Shown piece after piece: positions 9,026-17,792 of a DNA stretch of 64,000 bases. The translations under genes and the position numbers were made by a program. The stretch's first letter is position 1. Every line of letters starts with the position of its first letter. The notes beneath the pieces were generated by a model that worked only from the letters and a program-made list of their open reading frames with translations, was not told where the DNA came from and searched no databases. The DNA is taken from assembly GCA_050251735.1 (NCBI GenBank), contig JBFWMF010000012.1, forward strand, positions 1 through 64,000, given 5' to 3'. The DNA is from Desulfitobacterium sp050251735 (GTDB taxonomy: Bacteria > Bacillota > Desulfitobacteriia > Desulfitobacteriales > Desulfitobacteriaceae).

Positions 9026-9847
9026 TTGAAAGCCATTGCTTTTATTGATTACGAAAATATATGGACAGGACTCTTTGAACAAGGGTATGAATTAACACCC
9101 GAAATTCTCATGGGTTCCATTCAACTTTATGTTGAAAAAAATAGCTATGAGTTATCGGCTATTTATCTATATGCTAATTTTGATCGCGAGGAATTCTGGC
9201 GAACTCAGACTCTCTTTGAAAAAAATAATGTCTATACTCGTCATATTTATGGAAAGAACAGTTTTTCTAGTACCCTGCTACGGCGAAATGCTGCAGATAT
9301 AGAACTTATTCTGGAGGCCCAAGAAATCCTCTTGACTCGCACCTCTGCCTTTGATGTTATTCTCCTTTTGACCGGGGATGGAGATTTTTTACCACTGGTA
9401 AGAAAAATAAAAGCTTGGGGAAAAGAGGTGAAGGCCATTGGTGCCAACGGAAACATGCACCACGATCTGCAGATGTTTAGTGATTATGGAGAACTCTATA
9501 ATGAATTTCTCACCCAGGCAAAACCCTTTATAAATAACGCTGATGAAGATATTAAGCAAGGAATCCTGATTCTTGCAAATCTACAGTTAAGCATGAAGTA
9601 TATTGCTTCCACCAAAGCGCGGACCGCCTTAGCAGAGCATTTAGGAGCAACTACATTACAGGTGAAGGACTTCATCCGCTATTTCTTAAATGAAAGGATT
9701 CTCTTTGAACGAGAATATGCCGACTCAAATTTAAAAATAGGAAAAACTAAGATCTATCTTTTAAATCTGGAACACGACCTTGTTCAAAATGTTTTAGGTT
9801 CATCCTTAGTAGAGATACGCAAACGTTATGAAAAGCTAAGTAACTAA
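9026..9847 (+). CDS. NYN-domain (PIN-like) putative RNase
   Basis: A 273-residue protein with an N-terminal NYN/LabA-type nuclease fold: acidic motif AFIDYENIW at residues 4-12 and VILLLTGDGDFLPLV near 110, both typical metal-binding positions of the family. The C-terminal third is helical and may be a winged-helix-like RNA-binding module. The start is inferred as TTG 9026, 8 bases after a CGGGGTGA site, because upstream sequence does not resemble the family. It lies 131 bases after mog and is followed by its own terminator. A role in Mo metabolism is not implied. Confidence 0.75.
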   Translation: MKAIAFIDYENIWTGLFEQGYELTPEILMGSIQLYVEKNSYELSAIYLYANFDREEFWRTQTLFEKNNVYTRHIYGKNSFSSTLLRRNAADIELILEAQEILLTRTSAFDVILLLTGDGDFLPLVRKIKAWGKEVKAIGANGNMHHDLQMFSDYGELYNEFLTQAKPFINNADEDIKQGILILANLQLSMKYIASTKARTALAEHLGATTLQVKDFIRYFLNERILFEREYADSNLKIGKTKIYLLNLEHDLVQNVLGSSLVEIRKRYEKLSN

Positions 9848-9868
9848 ATCCAGTGGAGTAAATATGAA

Positions 9869-9907
9869 GAGGATATCTGATTGCCAATCGGGTGTTCTCT
9901 CTTTTTG
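9869..9907 (+). terminator. intrinsic terminator after the NYN gene
   Basis: GAGGATATCTGATT pairs fully (with G-U pairs) to AATCGGGTGTTCTC over a 3-base loop and is followed by TCTTTTTG. Confidence 0.75.
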
Positions 9908-10127
9908 TTGGTGTTTTTACCAAAATTATGAATAAATAATCTGGGGTCTGGTCAATATACTCTTTAGTGATTGCAAGCCGAAGGGATGGATTCTGTCAAT
10001 TTTAGAGTAAGGCAATAAGGGGTAGATAATGCGAGAAAAATAAAGATATTCGCGCGTAAATCTACAATAAATCCTTCTGGCAGGATTTGATTTCTTCATC
10101 AACCTTGCATATTATTATAGTATGATG

Positions 10128-10154
10128 TTAGCACTCAACAGGAATGAGTGCTAA
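10128..10154 (+). promoter_or_regulatory. CIRCE operator (HrcA site) of groESL
   Basis: TTAGCACTC-N9-GAGTGCTAA, an exact CIRCE inverted repeat, lies 43 bases before groES. HrcA represses through this site and releases on heat stress. The preceding region, about 9908-10127, contains no gene or other site that I recognise. Confidence 0.97.
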
Positions 10155-10196
10155 CAATTACAAAAATATTTAGTTCTTAAGGAGGGACTTTCTTCA

Positions 10197-10481
10197 ATGA
10201 ACATCAAACCTCTAGCTGACCGGGTAGTCATCAAAGCACTCCCCATGGAAGAAAAAACAAAAAGCGGAATCATCATGCCAGATACGGCTAAGGAAAAGCC
10301 TCAAGAAGGTGAAATCGTCGCAGTAGGGCCTGGTAAAGTGGAAAAAGGAGAACGCATTGCCTTAGATGTTAAAGTCGGTGATCGCGTTATTTATTCCAAA
10401 TATGCCGGTACTGAAGTCAAGTATGACGGTCAAGAGTATCTCATTCTTAAAGAAAATGACATCTTAGCGGTAATTGGCTAA
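10197..10481 (+). CDS. groES: Co-chaperonin GroES
   Basis: The 94-residue heptameric lid of the chaperonin, acting with GroEL on non-native proteins in the cytoplasm. It shows the family pattern: IKPLADRVVIKAL at the start, the mobile loop with the SGIIMPD segment (residues about 23-29), the DRVIYSKYAGTEVKYDG stretch and the terminal ILKENDILAVIG. AAGGAGG precedes the ATG. The CIRCE element upstream implies HrcA control. Confidence 0.98.
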   Translation: MNIKPLADRVVIKALPMEEKTKSGIIMPDTAKEKPQEGEIVAVGPGKVEKGERIALDVKVGDRVIYSKYAGTEVKYDGQEYLILKENDILAVIG

Positions 10482-10581
10482 CGTATACCTTGTTACTCAC
10501 TTATGGACTGAAAATGTAAATACTTACTTATGACTGACTTTATCGACTTATTAGTTTAGATTATTAAGGAGGAACTTTAAA

Positions 10582-12216
10582 GTGGCAAAACAAATCATTT
10601 TTAATGAAGAAGCTCGCCATGCCTTAGAACGTGGTGTCAATGCTTTGGCTGAAGCTGTTCGTATCACACTCGGACCTAAAGGTCGCAATGTTGTATTAGA
10701 TAAAAAATTCGGTGCGCCCCTAATTACCAATGACGGTGTGACCATCGCTCGGGAGATCGAGTTAGAAGATTCTTTTGAAAATATGGGAGCGCAACTTGTC
10801 AAAGAAGTTGCGACCAAAACCAATGATGTTGCCGGGGACGGAACCACCACAGCGACAGTTTTAGCTCAAGCCATTATTCGTGAGGGCTTGAAAAACGTAG
10901 CCGCTGGTGCAAATCCCATGGGAATTAAGCGCGGGATTGAGCAAGCTGTTGAATCTATTGTTAATGATATTAAAACTAATGCTAAACCAATCGAAAGCAA
11001 AGAAGCTATTGCCCAAGTTGCTTCCATCTCTGCCGGAGATAACACCATCGGTGCTCTTATCTCTGACGCTATGGAGAAGGTCGGCAAAGACGGCGTGATC
11101 ACAGTAGAAGAAGCCAAAGGAATGACCACTGAATTGCAAGTTGTTGAAGGTATGCAATTTGATCGTGGTTACATCTCCGCATACATGATTACTGATACCG
11201 ACAAGATGGAAGCTGTTCTAAATGATCCTTTCATCTTAATCACTGATAAAAAGATTGGCGCAATTGCCGATATTCTCCCTGTTCTTGAGAAAGTCGTTCA
11301 AGCAGGCCGTCAATTGGTGATTATTGCCGAAGATATCGAAGGTGAAGCATTAGCAACCCTCGTTCTCAATAAACTTCGCGGAACCTTTACCTGCGTTGCT
11401 GTAAAAGCTCCTGGCTTCGGTGATCGCCGCAAAGCAATGCTGGAAGATATCGCCGTTCTAACCGGTGGTACAGTCATCACCGAGGACCTTGGCCTGAAAC
11501 TGGAAAACACTACCGTCGATATGTTGGGACGTGCTCGTCAAGTTCGTGTTACAAAAGAAGAAACTACAATTGTTGAAGGCACTGGTTCCCAAGATAACAT
11601 TAAGGGACGCGTTGAAGCCCTTAAAAAACAAATCGATGAAACTACTTCTGATTTTGACCGGGAAAAACTGCAAGAGCGCTTGGCTAAATTAGCTGGTGGC
11701 GTTGCAGTGATCCAAGTTGGTGCGGCAACCGAAGTGGAAATGAAAGAAAAGAAACTTCGTATTGAGGACGCATTAGCTGCTACTCGAGCCGCAGTTGAAG
11801 AAGGAATCGTCTCTGGCGGTGGTACTGCTTTAGTGGATGCTGCTCAAGCGCTGGACAGCCTCCAATTGTCAGGAGACGAAAAGACCGGTGTGGCCATCGT
11901 TCGTCGTGCCCTTGAGGAGCCTCTCCGTCAGATTGCGAACAATGCAGGTTTTGAAGGTTCGATCGTCGTTGAGAAGGTTCGCAATGCTGGACGTGGTGTT
12001 GGTTTTAACGCACTCACCGAGGAATATGAAGATATGATTGCTGCCGGAATCGTTGACCCTGCGAAGGTAACACGTTCTGCTCTGCAAAATGCTGCTTCCA
12101 TCGCGGCTATGCTCTTGACCACAGAGTGCCTGATTTCTGATATCCCATCCAAGGATAACGGCGCTGCCGCTATGGCTGGTATGGGTGGCATGGGCGGTAT
12201 GGGCGGCATGATGTAG
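10582..12216 (+). CDS. groEL: Chaperonin GroEL
   Basis: The 544-residue Hsp60 ATPase. Nucleotide-site residues are visible in TLGPKGRNVVLDKKFG (residues about 29-44) and GDGTTTATVLAQ (about 86-97), and the C terminus ends in the typical Gly-Met repeat (GGMGGMGGMM). It follows groES by 100 bases with its own AAGGAGG and shares the CIRCE-controlled promoter. A good terminator closes the operon. Confidence 0.99.
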   Translation: MAKQIIFNEEARHALERGVNALAEAVRITLGPKGRNVVLDKKFGAPLITNDGVTIAREIELEDSFENMGAQLVKEVATKTNDVAGDGTTTATVLAQAIIREGLKNVAAGANPMGIKRGIEQAVESIVNDIKTNAKPIESKEAIAQVASISAGDNTIGALISDAMEKVGKDGVITVEEAKGMTTELQVVEGMQFDRGYISAYMITDTDKMEAVLNDPFILITDKKIGAIADILPVLEKVVQAGRQLVIIAEDIEGEALATLVLNKLRGTFTCVAVKAPGFGDRRKAMLEDIAVLTGGTVITEDLGLKLENTTVDMLGRARQVRVTKEETTIVEGTGSQDNIKGRVEALKKQIDETTSDFDREKLQERLAKLAGGVAVIQVGAATEVEMKEKKLRIEDALAATRAAVEEGIVSGGGTALVDAAQALDSLQLSGDEKTGVAIVRRALEEPLRQIANNAGFEGSIVVEKVRNAGRGVGFNALTEEYEDMIAAGIVDPAKVTRSALQNAASIAAMLLTTECLISDIPSKDNGAAAMAGMGGMGGMGGMM

Positions 12217-12278
12217 TCCATAGGGTAAACATTTTTCCATAGAAAATATCTATACCTAGACAGGTATGGACAAGATTT

Positions 12279-12323
12279 GAGGCTTCTCACGGGTTCGCAG
12301 AACTTGTGGGAGGCCTCTTTTTC
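12279..12323 (+). terminator. groESL terminator
   Basis: GAGGCTTCTCAC (12279-12290) pairs with GTGGGAGGCCTC (12306-12317), followed by TTTTTCT. Confidence 0.85.
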
Positions 12324-12413
12324 TAATAAATATCGAATTTCCCGACAATAAGAATAAAAAAATTAATACTGTACATTAATACCTATGGAAAACTATTTCA
12401 AGGAGGTCTACCT

Positions 12414-12953
12414 ATGACTGTAATGGACAAAGTTCAATCCGCTGCTCGTGCTACTGTGCAAGGCATGATAGATCGGGAACCAGTTAATTATCTTGAGGGG
12501 GGAGCAATTTACGGCATAATCTCACAAGGGCGGCACAATTTATCTTCCCTGGAGATAATGTATAACCATGCCCAAGATTCTGAACTGAAAGAACGCATTC
12601 TAGAAGCTATGGAAAAACTTACCAGACCCTTAATCGAAGAATGTGAAGGTCTGTTGAAAGAATGCAATGCGGAGGTGCCTCAATTCCACTTCACCAATCA
12701 CCAATTACAGAAGGGGAATCTGAATATTCCCGAGGATGCGAGAATGACCGATATGGAAATTGCGGCTGCCGTCGGAACCATGGCCAAAGCGGCTCAGATC
12801 AATATCCTAGCTGCATTGCAAAGCTCCTACCAATTGCATATCGGAATGATGTTCCGCAGATTCCTTGATGAAAGCTTAGATTGGAACTATCGCATCTTGC
12901 AATTGATGATTAATCGAGGTTGGCTACCTCATGTAGCAAAAATAAAACATTGA
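12414..12953 (+). CDS. DUF3231-like helical protein (coat F-like)
   Basis: A 179-residue all-helical protein that resembles half of the DUF3231 family of spore formers, itself related to ferritin-like spore coat F proteins. The family-like stretch is IPEDARMTDMEIAAAVGTMA and, following it, AKAAQINILAALQSSYQLHI. There is no signal peptide. Full DUF3231 proteins usually contain two such bundles, so this is a short form. AAGGAGG lies just before the ATG. The function is unknown; a sporulation role is only suggested by family. Confidence 0.6.
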   Translation: MTVMDKVQSAARATVQGMIDREPVNYLEGGAIYGIISQGRHNLSSLEIMYNHAQDSELKERILEAMEKLTRPLIEECEGLLKECNAEVPQFHFTNHQLQKGNLNIPEDARMTDMEIAAAVGTMAKAAQINILAALQSSYQLHIGMMFRRFLDESLDWNYRILQLMINRGWLPHVAKIKH

Positions 12954-12963
12954 TATAATTTGA

Positions 12964-13010
12964 AAAGCAGGAGGGTCATAATATCTTCAAACCCTCCTGC
13001 TTTTTTTTTG
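12964..13010 (+). terminator. strong terminator after the DUF3231-like gene
   Basis: AAAGCAGGAGGGT and ACCCTCCTGCTTT form a perfect 13-bp stem followed by a run of nine T. On the other strand it ends in TTTT and could also serve the convergent gene. Confidence 0.92.
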
Positions 13011-13014
13011 TTTT

Positions 13015-13461
13015 CTACTTTTCTACACCAAAGACCTCATTAACAAATGATTGGGCAGAATTATTAATTCTTTCTAGGGATTCAGCGAATCTATTCGCGG
13101 ACTTATCCAGACTAATCCTCATTTCACTGATTCGTACCAAGAAATTATTGAAGTATCCTGTGGCGCTATTATTGCTTGTTTCATCGTTATGAAGTTCTGT
13201 TTGAATATCTTCCGGTGCTACACTGACAAAGGTGATGAGATTAAGAGGGACCTGAGCTGTAGAGTGTAATTCTTCAAGTGGAGATCCTGAATCAGAAAAG
13301 ATTTGAGCATTGTCTATGATTACTAAATTGTTTTGAATACTTGTCAGGCAACCTATCCAATAACCTTCTTGCATAGCAATCTGCAGGCGTGTGCCTACCG
13401 GGAAGCCATCAAACAATGCCAGGACATTGGAATAAAGAACACTATTTCTACCGAACAACAT
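13015..13461 (-). CDS. Hypothetical protein with possible SH3/Sm-like N-terminal domain
   Basis: A 148-residue protein that I do not recognise. Residues 1-80 look beta-rich with short strands (TRLQIAMQEGYWIGCLTSIQ, NNLVIIDNAQIF), as in small barrel domains; residues 95-148 are helical with a possible coiled coil. No signal peptide or catalytic motif was seen. The minus-strand ATG has AAAGGAGG upstream, so it is very likely expressed. It converges on the DUF3231-like gene across a shared terminator. Confidence 0.6.
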   Translation of the reverse strand: MLFGRNSVLYSNVLALFDGFPVGTRLQIAMQEGYWIGCLTSIQNNLVIIDNAQIFSDSGSPLEELHSTAQVPLNLITFVSVAPEDIQTELHNDETSNNSATGYFNNFLVRISEMRISLDKSANRFAESLERINNSAQSFVNEVFGVEK

Positions 13462-13620
13462 GGTGTGTGCGCCTCCTTTTCTACATAATATGTCCGAAAA
13501 GAGTTTGCTGTTACGTCAAATTACAGTCCTTCATACCATTGAAGAGTAAAATTTTCCATGGAATAGGGCAACCTGGAACTACATAAAGTGTGATAAGAAC
13601 TCCGCCAGGGAGGCCAGCAT

Positions 13621-14283
13621 ATGAAGAAAAGAGGAATACTGTTACTCATCTTAATCAGCACCGTGTTCATCGGGGGTATCGTGGGGAAACTTTTATGGAA
13701 ACCCGACCCAATAGAATTGCTAACACACGGCCTAGAAGAATTGACTCAAGCGACCTCTTTTCGCTACGCAATGATCCAACATCAAATGGTAGAAGGAAAA
13801 GATCGCATACTCAATGAAATCGTAGGAGAAAAGGACGGTGAGAACACTCGAATCTCAGGGGAAATCGTGGGCACAGATGTGGAAATGATCCTAACGGTTG
13901 AGGGGCTCTATATGAAGGATCCATTTAGCAAGCGTTGGATTCGTTATCCAAGTGTCCCGGCTGCCCATGAAGTCTTTCTGGCGGAGCTCAATCCATTAGC
14001 ATCGTTGCAATTTAAGGAGTACGGTGAGGTGGTGCTGCAGGGCCAAGAAAAACTTGACGATCTCAAGACGTGGGTAATCAAATTTAACCCAACAATTCAA
14101 AATCAAGCCATGGAAAGTGGATGGACTGAATTTTCCTATATCGTATTTATTGGTAAGAGAGATCAACTGATTCATCGCGTAGTCATTGAGGCGAAAAGCA
14201 AAACAGATAGTCAAATGATGTCTTTAACAATGGATTTTAAAGATTATGGCGAAAGAATCGATATCTCCGTGCCCATTCAGTAA
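13621..14283 (+). CDS. Membrane-anchored LolA/LppX-like protein, function unknown
   Basis: A 220-residue protein with one N-terminal hydrophobic segment (residues about 5-23, no lipobox cysteine) and an extracytoplasmic domain of alternating strands. The pattern of short amphipathic strands (GENTRISGEIVGTDVEMILT, GLYMKDPFSKRWIRYP) is reminiscent of LolA/LppX/outer-surface carrier folds, but that is a weak resemblance. GGGAGG precedes the ATG. It stands as a single gene between two terminators. Confidence 0.5.
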   Translation: MKKRGILLLILISTVFIGGIVGKLLWKPDPIELLTHGLEELTQATSFRYAMIQHQMVEGKDRILNEIVGEKDGENTRISGEIVGTDVEMILTVEGLYMKDPFSKRWIRYPSVPAAHEVFLAELNPLASLQFKEYGEVVLQGQEKLDDLKTWVIKFNPTIQNQAMESGWTEFSYIVFIGKRDQLIHRVVIEAKSKTDSQMMSLTMDFKDYGERIDISVPIQ

Positions 14284-14315
14284 TGTATCGTTTCAAAGCT
14301 AAATAGATTATTAGC

Positions 14316-14349
14316 AAGAGGCTTCCTTAACTTATGAGGAGCCTCTTTA
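14316..14349 (+). terminator. terminator-like hairpin
   Basis: AAGAGGCTTCC pairs with GGAGCCTCTT (one bulge), followed by a short T run. It closes the preceding single-gene unit. Confidence 0.6.
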
Positions 14350-14400
14350 GTTATTAACCGAATTTTATTTTTTGATGAATGGGAAACGTTCGATTTCTGT

Positions 14401-14429
14401 TTGCCACTTTAGCAGTACTCTGCTATAAT
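14401..14429 (+). promoter_or_regulatory. sigma-A promoter of hpt-guaA
   Basis: TTGCCA (14401-14406), a 17-base spacer, then TATAAT (14424-14429), 41 bases before the hpt start codon. No purine riboswitch is seen in this leader. Confidence 0.85.
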
Positions 14430-14470
14430 TTTAAGTCTAGAATATTTTAATCCGCGGAGGTGTTTATAGA

Positions 14471-15016
14471 GTGAAAGAGAAAATAGGCAAAATTTTATTA
14501 AGCCGCGAGGAGATTCAAAAACGTGTTGCTGAGCTGGGTGAAGAAATTACCCGTGACTATAAAGGAAAGAATTTGCTAGTTGTAGCGATTCTTAAAGGGG
14601 CAGTCCCCTTCATGGCAGATCTAATTCGGGAAATCAAAACTCCTTTGAAGTATGATTTTATGGCTGTTTCCAGTTATGGAGCTTCAACTCATTCTTCTGG
14701 TGTAGTAAGAATCATGAAGGATTTGGAGCGGAGTGTCGAAGATGTACATATCTTAATCGTCGAAGATATTATTGACACGGGGTTAACCTTAAAATATTTG
14801 AAGGAAAACTTAGCGGCACGGAATCCTCATAGTATAAAAGTTGCTACTTTACTGGACAAGCCTGACCGTCGTAAGGCGGAAGTCGTACCAGATTATAATG
14901 GCTTTACAATACCCGATGAATTTGTAGTGGGTTATGGTCTCGATTTTGATGAACAGTATCGTAACCTGCCTTATGTGGGGATACTAAAACCTGAAGCCTA
15001 TTCATCTGAATGTTGA
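14471..15016 (+). CDS. hpt: Hypoxanthine-guanine phosphoribosyltransferase
   Basis: It salvages hypoxanthine and guanine with PRPP to give IMP and GMP. The PRPP-binding motif is clear as LIVEDIIDTGLTL (residues about 96-108), and other family segments are VVAILKGAVPFMADL and the late FVVGYGLDFDEQYRNLPYVG. The 181-residue length is typical. The GTG start at 14471 has GGAGG 12 bases upstream. guaA begins 27 bases after its stop, giving a purine salvage/GMP unit from one promoter. Confidence 0.96.
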   Translation: MKEKIGKILLSREEIQKRVAELGEEITRDYKGKNLLVVAILKGAVPFMADLIREIKTPLKYDFMAVSSYGASTHSSGVVRIMKDLERSVEDVHILIVEDIIDTGLTLKYLKENLAARNPHSIKVATLLDKPDRRKAEVVPDYNGFTIPDEFVVGYGLDFDEQYRNLPYVGILKPEAYSSEC

Positions 15017-15043
15017 AATAGGGTTAAAGTGGGAGGCAAAAGG

Positions 15044-16576
15044 ATGGCTCAAGAGCTCATACTAGTACTGGATTTTGGTGGTCAATATAATCAACTCATT
15101 GCACGGCGTGTCCGGGAAGCCCATGTGTACTCAGAAATGATTTCCTATAAAACTCCCGTAGAAGAAATTAAGGCAAGGAACCCGCAAGGCATTATCTTTT
15201 CCGGAGGGCCGGCGAGTGTCAATCAAGAAGGCGCTCCCATGGTGGATAAGGCCATTTACGAACTGGGAATTCCGATCTTTGGTATTTGTTATGGTATGCA
15301 GCTCATGACCGCTCAACTGGGTGGCAAGGTTATCCATCCTGAAGCAAGTGAATATGGCAAAGCGCTACTTTATGTGGATCAAGCCAGCGGCTTATGGGAA
15401 GGTTTAGGGGGAGAACGGCAATGCTGGATGAGCCATGGGGATTCGGTAGCCGAGCTGCCGGAAGGCTTTGCCATAGCTGCCCATACCCATCATACCCCAG
15501 TTGCTGCTATGATGGATGAGAGACGCCACTTTTACGGAGTACAATTTCACCCCGAGGTCAAGCATACTCCGGATGGTCAAACCATGTTAAAGCACTTCTT
15601 ATTTGATGTCTGTGGATGCCATGGCGATTGGACCATGGAATCCTTTATTGATGCTCAAGTGAAATCAATTCAGGAGAAGGTGGGAGACCGTCAGGTGCTC
15701 TGCGCCTTGAGCGGCGGGGTGGACTCATCTGTGGCTGCCGTTCTTGTTCATAAAGCCATCGGAGACCAACTGACCTGTGTCTTCGTCGATCATGGGTTCA
15801 TGCGCAAGAATGAGCCCGAGCAGGTCAAGAAAATATTTTCTGAGCAATTCCATCTCAACCTAATTTTCGTAGATGCCAAGGAGCGTTTTATGGCTAAGGT
15901 CGGCGGAGTTTCCGATCCGGAAACCAAGCGGATCGGCATCGGCAATGAATTTATTCGCCTGTTTGAGGATGAAGCTCGCAAGCTCGGTGAGATTGATTTC
16001 TTAGTACAAGGCACACTTTACCCGGATATCGTGGAGAGTGGAACCGATACAGCAGAGACCATTAAAAGTCATCACAATGTGGGCGGACTTCCTGAAGATA
16101 TGCAGTTTCAGTTGATCGAACCTTTGAACATGCTCTTTAAGGACGAAGTTCGAGAAGTAGGTGCTGAACTAGGTATTCCTGATGAAATCGTTTGGCGGCA
16201 GCCTTTCCCGGGACCAGGATTGGCAATCCGAATTCTTGGTGAAATCACGCTAGAAAAGCTAGATATTCTCCGGGAAGCGGATGCCATTATCGTCGAAGAA
16301 ATCCGCAATGCAGGACTTTATAAGGAGGTTTGGCAATCCTTTGCTGTGCTTCCTTCTATTAAAAGCGTCGGCGTGATGGGAGATGGACGGACCTATGAGT
16401 ACCCTATCGTCGTCCGTGCGGTGTCCAGTGAGGATGCCATGACTGCCGACTGGGCAAGATTACCCTATGATCTCCTAGAGAAAATATCTACACGCATCGT
16501 CAATGAAGTAAAGGGTGTCAACCGCGTTGTGTATGACATCACGTCGAAGCCCCCTGGCACTATTGAGTGGGAATGA
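15044..16576 (+). CDS. guaA: GMP synthase (glutamine-hydrolysing)
   Basis: It converts XMP to GMP with glutamine and ATP. The N-terminal class I glutaminase has the catalytic cysteine in FGICYG and its partner in GVQFHPEV. The ATP-pyrophosphatase domain has the P-loop LSGGVDSSVAAV, and the C-terminal dimerisation domain ends in the invariant PPGTIEWE. ATG 15044 follows GGGAGG with 7 bases between; the GTG at 15029 has none. The last codons, GAG TGG GAA, double as the left attachment site of the island that follows, and the stop codon TGA comes from the island side. Confidence 0.98.
   Translation: MAQELILVLDFGGQYNQLIARRVREAHVYSEMISYKTPVEEIKARNPQGIIFSGGPASVNQEGAPMVDKAIYELGIPIFGICYGMQLMTAQLGGKVIHPEASEYGKALLYVDQASGLWEGLGGERQCWMSHGDSVAELPEGFAIAAHTHHTPVAAMMDERRHFYGVQFHPEVKHTPDGQTMLKHFLFDVCGCHGDWTMESFIDAQVKSIQEKVGDRQVLCALSGGVDSSVAAVLVHKAIGDQLTCVFVDHGFMRKNEPEQVKKIFSEQFHLNLIFVDAKERFMAKVGGVSDPETKRIGIGNEFIRLFEDEARKLGEIDFLVQGTLYPDIVESGTDTAETIKSHHNVGGLPEDMQFQLIEPLNMLFKDEVREVGAELGIPDEIVWRQPFPGPGLAIRILGEITLEKLDILREADAIIVEEIRNAGLYKEVWQSFAVLPSIKSVGVMGDGRTYEYPIVVRAVSSEDAMTADWARLPYDLLEKISTRIVNEVKGVNRVVYDITSKPPGTIEWE
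16564..16574 (+). repeat. attL candidate (island direct repeat, in guaA 3' end)
   Basis: TGAGTGGGAAT, overlapping the last codons of guaA; exact match to 25291-25301. Confidence 0.65.
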
Positions 16577-16673
16577 TTTGTTGAAACCCCGAAAGTCGCA
16601 TAAATTCTAGGTTTTTGACCAGTCAATTTTGGTGGTGGCAACGTTTTGGAACACTAATTGCATTATTCATATG

Positions 16674-16717
16674 AAAAGAGCTAACTGATTTTTAGTGATC
16701 AGTTAGCTCTTTTTTTG
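16674..16717 (+). terminator. strong terminator at the left end of the island
   Basis: AAAAGAGCTAACTGAT (16674-16689) and its exact complement (16698-16713) form a 16-bp stem followed by T's. It now ends hpt-guaA transcription and also has an A-rich 5' side that would work on the other strand for the small gene at 16769. Confidence 0.9.
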
Positions 16718-16768
16718 TTGAAAGGCAATGTGCAAAGCAACGTGCTTTGAAAGCGTTATTCAGACGGC

Positions 16769-16936
16769 TTAGTTTTTACATCCATTCTTATCGCATGTAA
16801 TGGCTTCAGTAGTTGAAACCCAGTCTTGAGGGTTGTCATCTATTTTTGCTCCGCAACCAGTATAATTACCATTTTTGAGATGGACTTTTCCTTTTTCTGA
16901 TTTCTTTGTGTCATTACCAATGTATTTAATGTTCAC
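16769..16936 (-). CDS. Small cysteine-containing protein, unknown
   Basis: A 55-residue protein beginning NIKYIGNDTKKSEKGK and ending in ITCDKNGCKN. It has three cysteines, one in GNYTGCGAK and two in the C-terminal CDKNGC, which could bind metal. I do not know a function. The GTG start at 16936 has GGAGG (reverse strand 16949-16945) at normal spacing and overlaps the end of the XRE regulator by 11 bases, so the two are coupled. Longer in-frame extension upstream lacks a ribosome site. Confidence 0.6.
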   Translation of the reverse strand: MNIKYIGNDTKKSEKGKVHLKNGNYTGCGAKIDDNPQDWVSTTEAITCDKNGCKN

Positions 16937-17408
16937 TGCTTCCACCTCCTCGTATGCTCGGATAATTAAACCGCCAAGCATCATATTCCTTTTTGGTAAT
17001 TTCGCCATTTCTGAACTTTTCAGCTTCATGCTGCCAAGCACTAAGCATATCAAACATATTCAAATAAGACGTTCCACCAGATTTATTGAGACGTAAACAC
17101 ACTTCTCCGTCAACTTCTCCAATCTGCAAGCCATACAAATCCTCAATAGCAAACAGGGTATGCATAAGCCCGTAATAACTATCAATGTCAGGAACATTTA
17201 ACGCAAGAGGCGAAATTTCCAGGGCTGAAGCAAGAGAATCGGTCAAATCGGCCTTTGGCGTTCGTGTGCCGGACTCGTACTGAGCCATGCGAATGTCAGC
17301 GGTTCGCTCCGGAAAGCCGACCGCCATACCTAAATATTTTTGTGTCATACCTCGCAGATTGCGAATAAACCTGATCCGCTCGCCGATTGCTATAGCAGCC
17401 AACTCCAT
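16926..17408 (-). CDS. XRE-family transcriptional regulator
   Basis: A 160-residue DNA-binding protein. The Cro/CI-type helix-turn-helix spans residues about 9-70 (GERIRFIRNLRGMTQKYLG, then MAQYESGTRTPKADLTDSLA). The C-terminal half, with YGLMHTLFAIEDLYGL, may sense a ligand or partner. It is divergent from the restriction-modification operon and shares a 174-base intergenic region with the broken XRE gene, so it is a good candidate for controlling the island. No strong ribosome site is seen at the start, so the exact N terminus is uncertain. Confidence 0.8.
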   Translation of the reverse strand: MELAAIAIGERIRFIRNLRGMTQKYLGMAVGFPERTADIRMAQYESGTRTPKADLTDSLASALEISPLALNVPDIDSYYGLMHTLFAIEDLYGLQIGEVDGEVCLRLNKSGGTSYLNMFDMLSAWQHEAEKFRNGEITKKEYDAWRFNYPSIRGGGSSEH

Positions 17409-17511
17409 TCGGTGTGGTTTATTAGCAATAAGTATAGCATATATGTTTAAGAGTAATCAAGATGAACATAAACAAATTAGTTTAATATTTCACCGGACAA
17501 TATGATTTTGG

Positions 17512-17540
17512 TTGATTTGCTCAATGTTTGATGTTACAAT
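17512..17540 (+). promoter_or_regulatory. promoter for the broken XRE gene and perhaps hsd genes
   Basis: TTGATT (17512-17517), 17-base spacer, TACAAT (17535-17540), 42 bases before the ATG at 17583. Confidence 0.6.
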
Positions 17541-17582
17541 ATTTGGTATTACATGTTCCAATCACGACGGAGAGGTGTCCAA

Positions 17583-17792
17583 ATGAAAGCAAACTATAAA
17601 AGGCTGTGGAAGTTCCTGATTGATAAAGATATGAAGAGGAATATATTGATGGAACAGGCTGGCATCAGCTCGTTTCCAATTCGCAAGCTCAGTCGTGGCT
17701 AGAATGTCACAATGGAGGTTCTTGGGAAAATGTGCAAAGTGCTGAACTGCACGCTAGATGATATTTGTGAGTTTGAAGAGACAGACTCTTGA
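17583..17792 (+). pseudogene. Small XRE-type regulator interrupted by an in-frame TAG
   Basis: The 69-codon frame reads as a complete small Cro/C1-type helix-turn-helix protein (KANYKRLWKFLIDKDMKRN, then AGISSFPIRKLSRG, NVTMEVLGKMCKVLNCTL, DDICEFEETDS) except for TAG at 17700-17702. In relatives this position is usually Glu in a GENVT motif, so one G-to-T change of GAG explains it. GGAGAGGTG precedes the ATG and a promoter lies upstream, so the rest of the gene is intact. Truncation would remove the C-terminal half, so it is probably non-functional unless the stop is read through. Confidence 0.75.

Noticed and set aside
16577..17582. Integrase or transposase in the guaA island
   Set aside because: No recombinase motif or tyrosine recombinase C-terminal pattern was found in any frame; only the XRE regulator, the small protein and the broken XRE gene are present.
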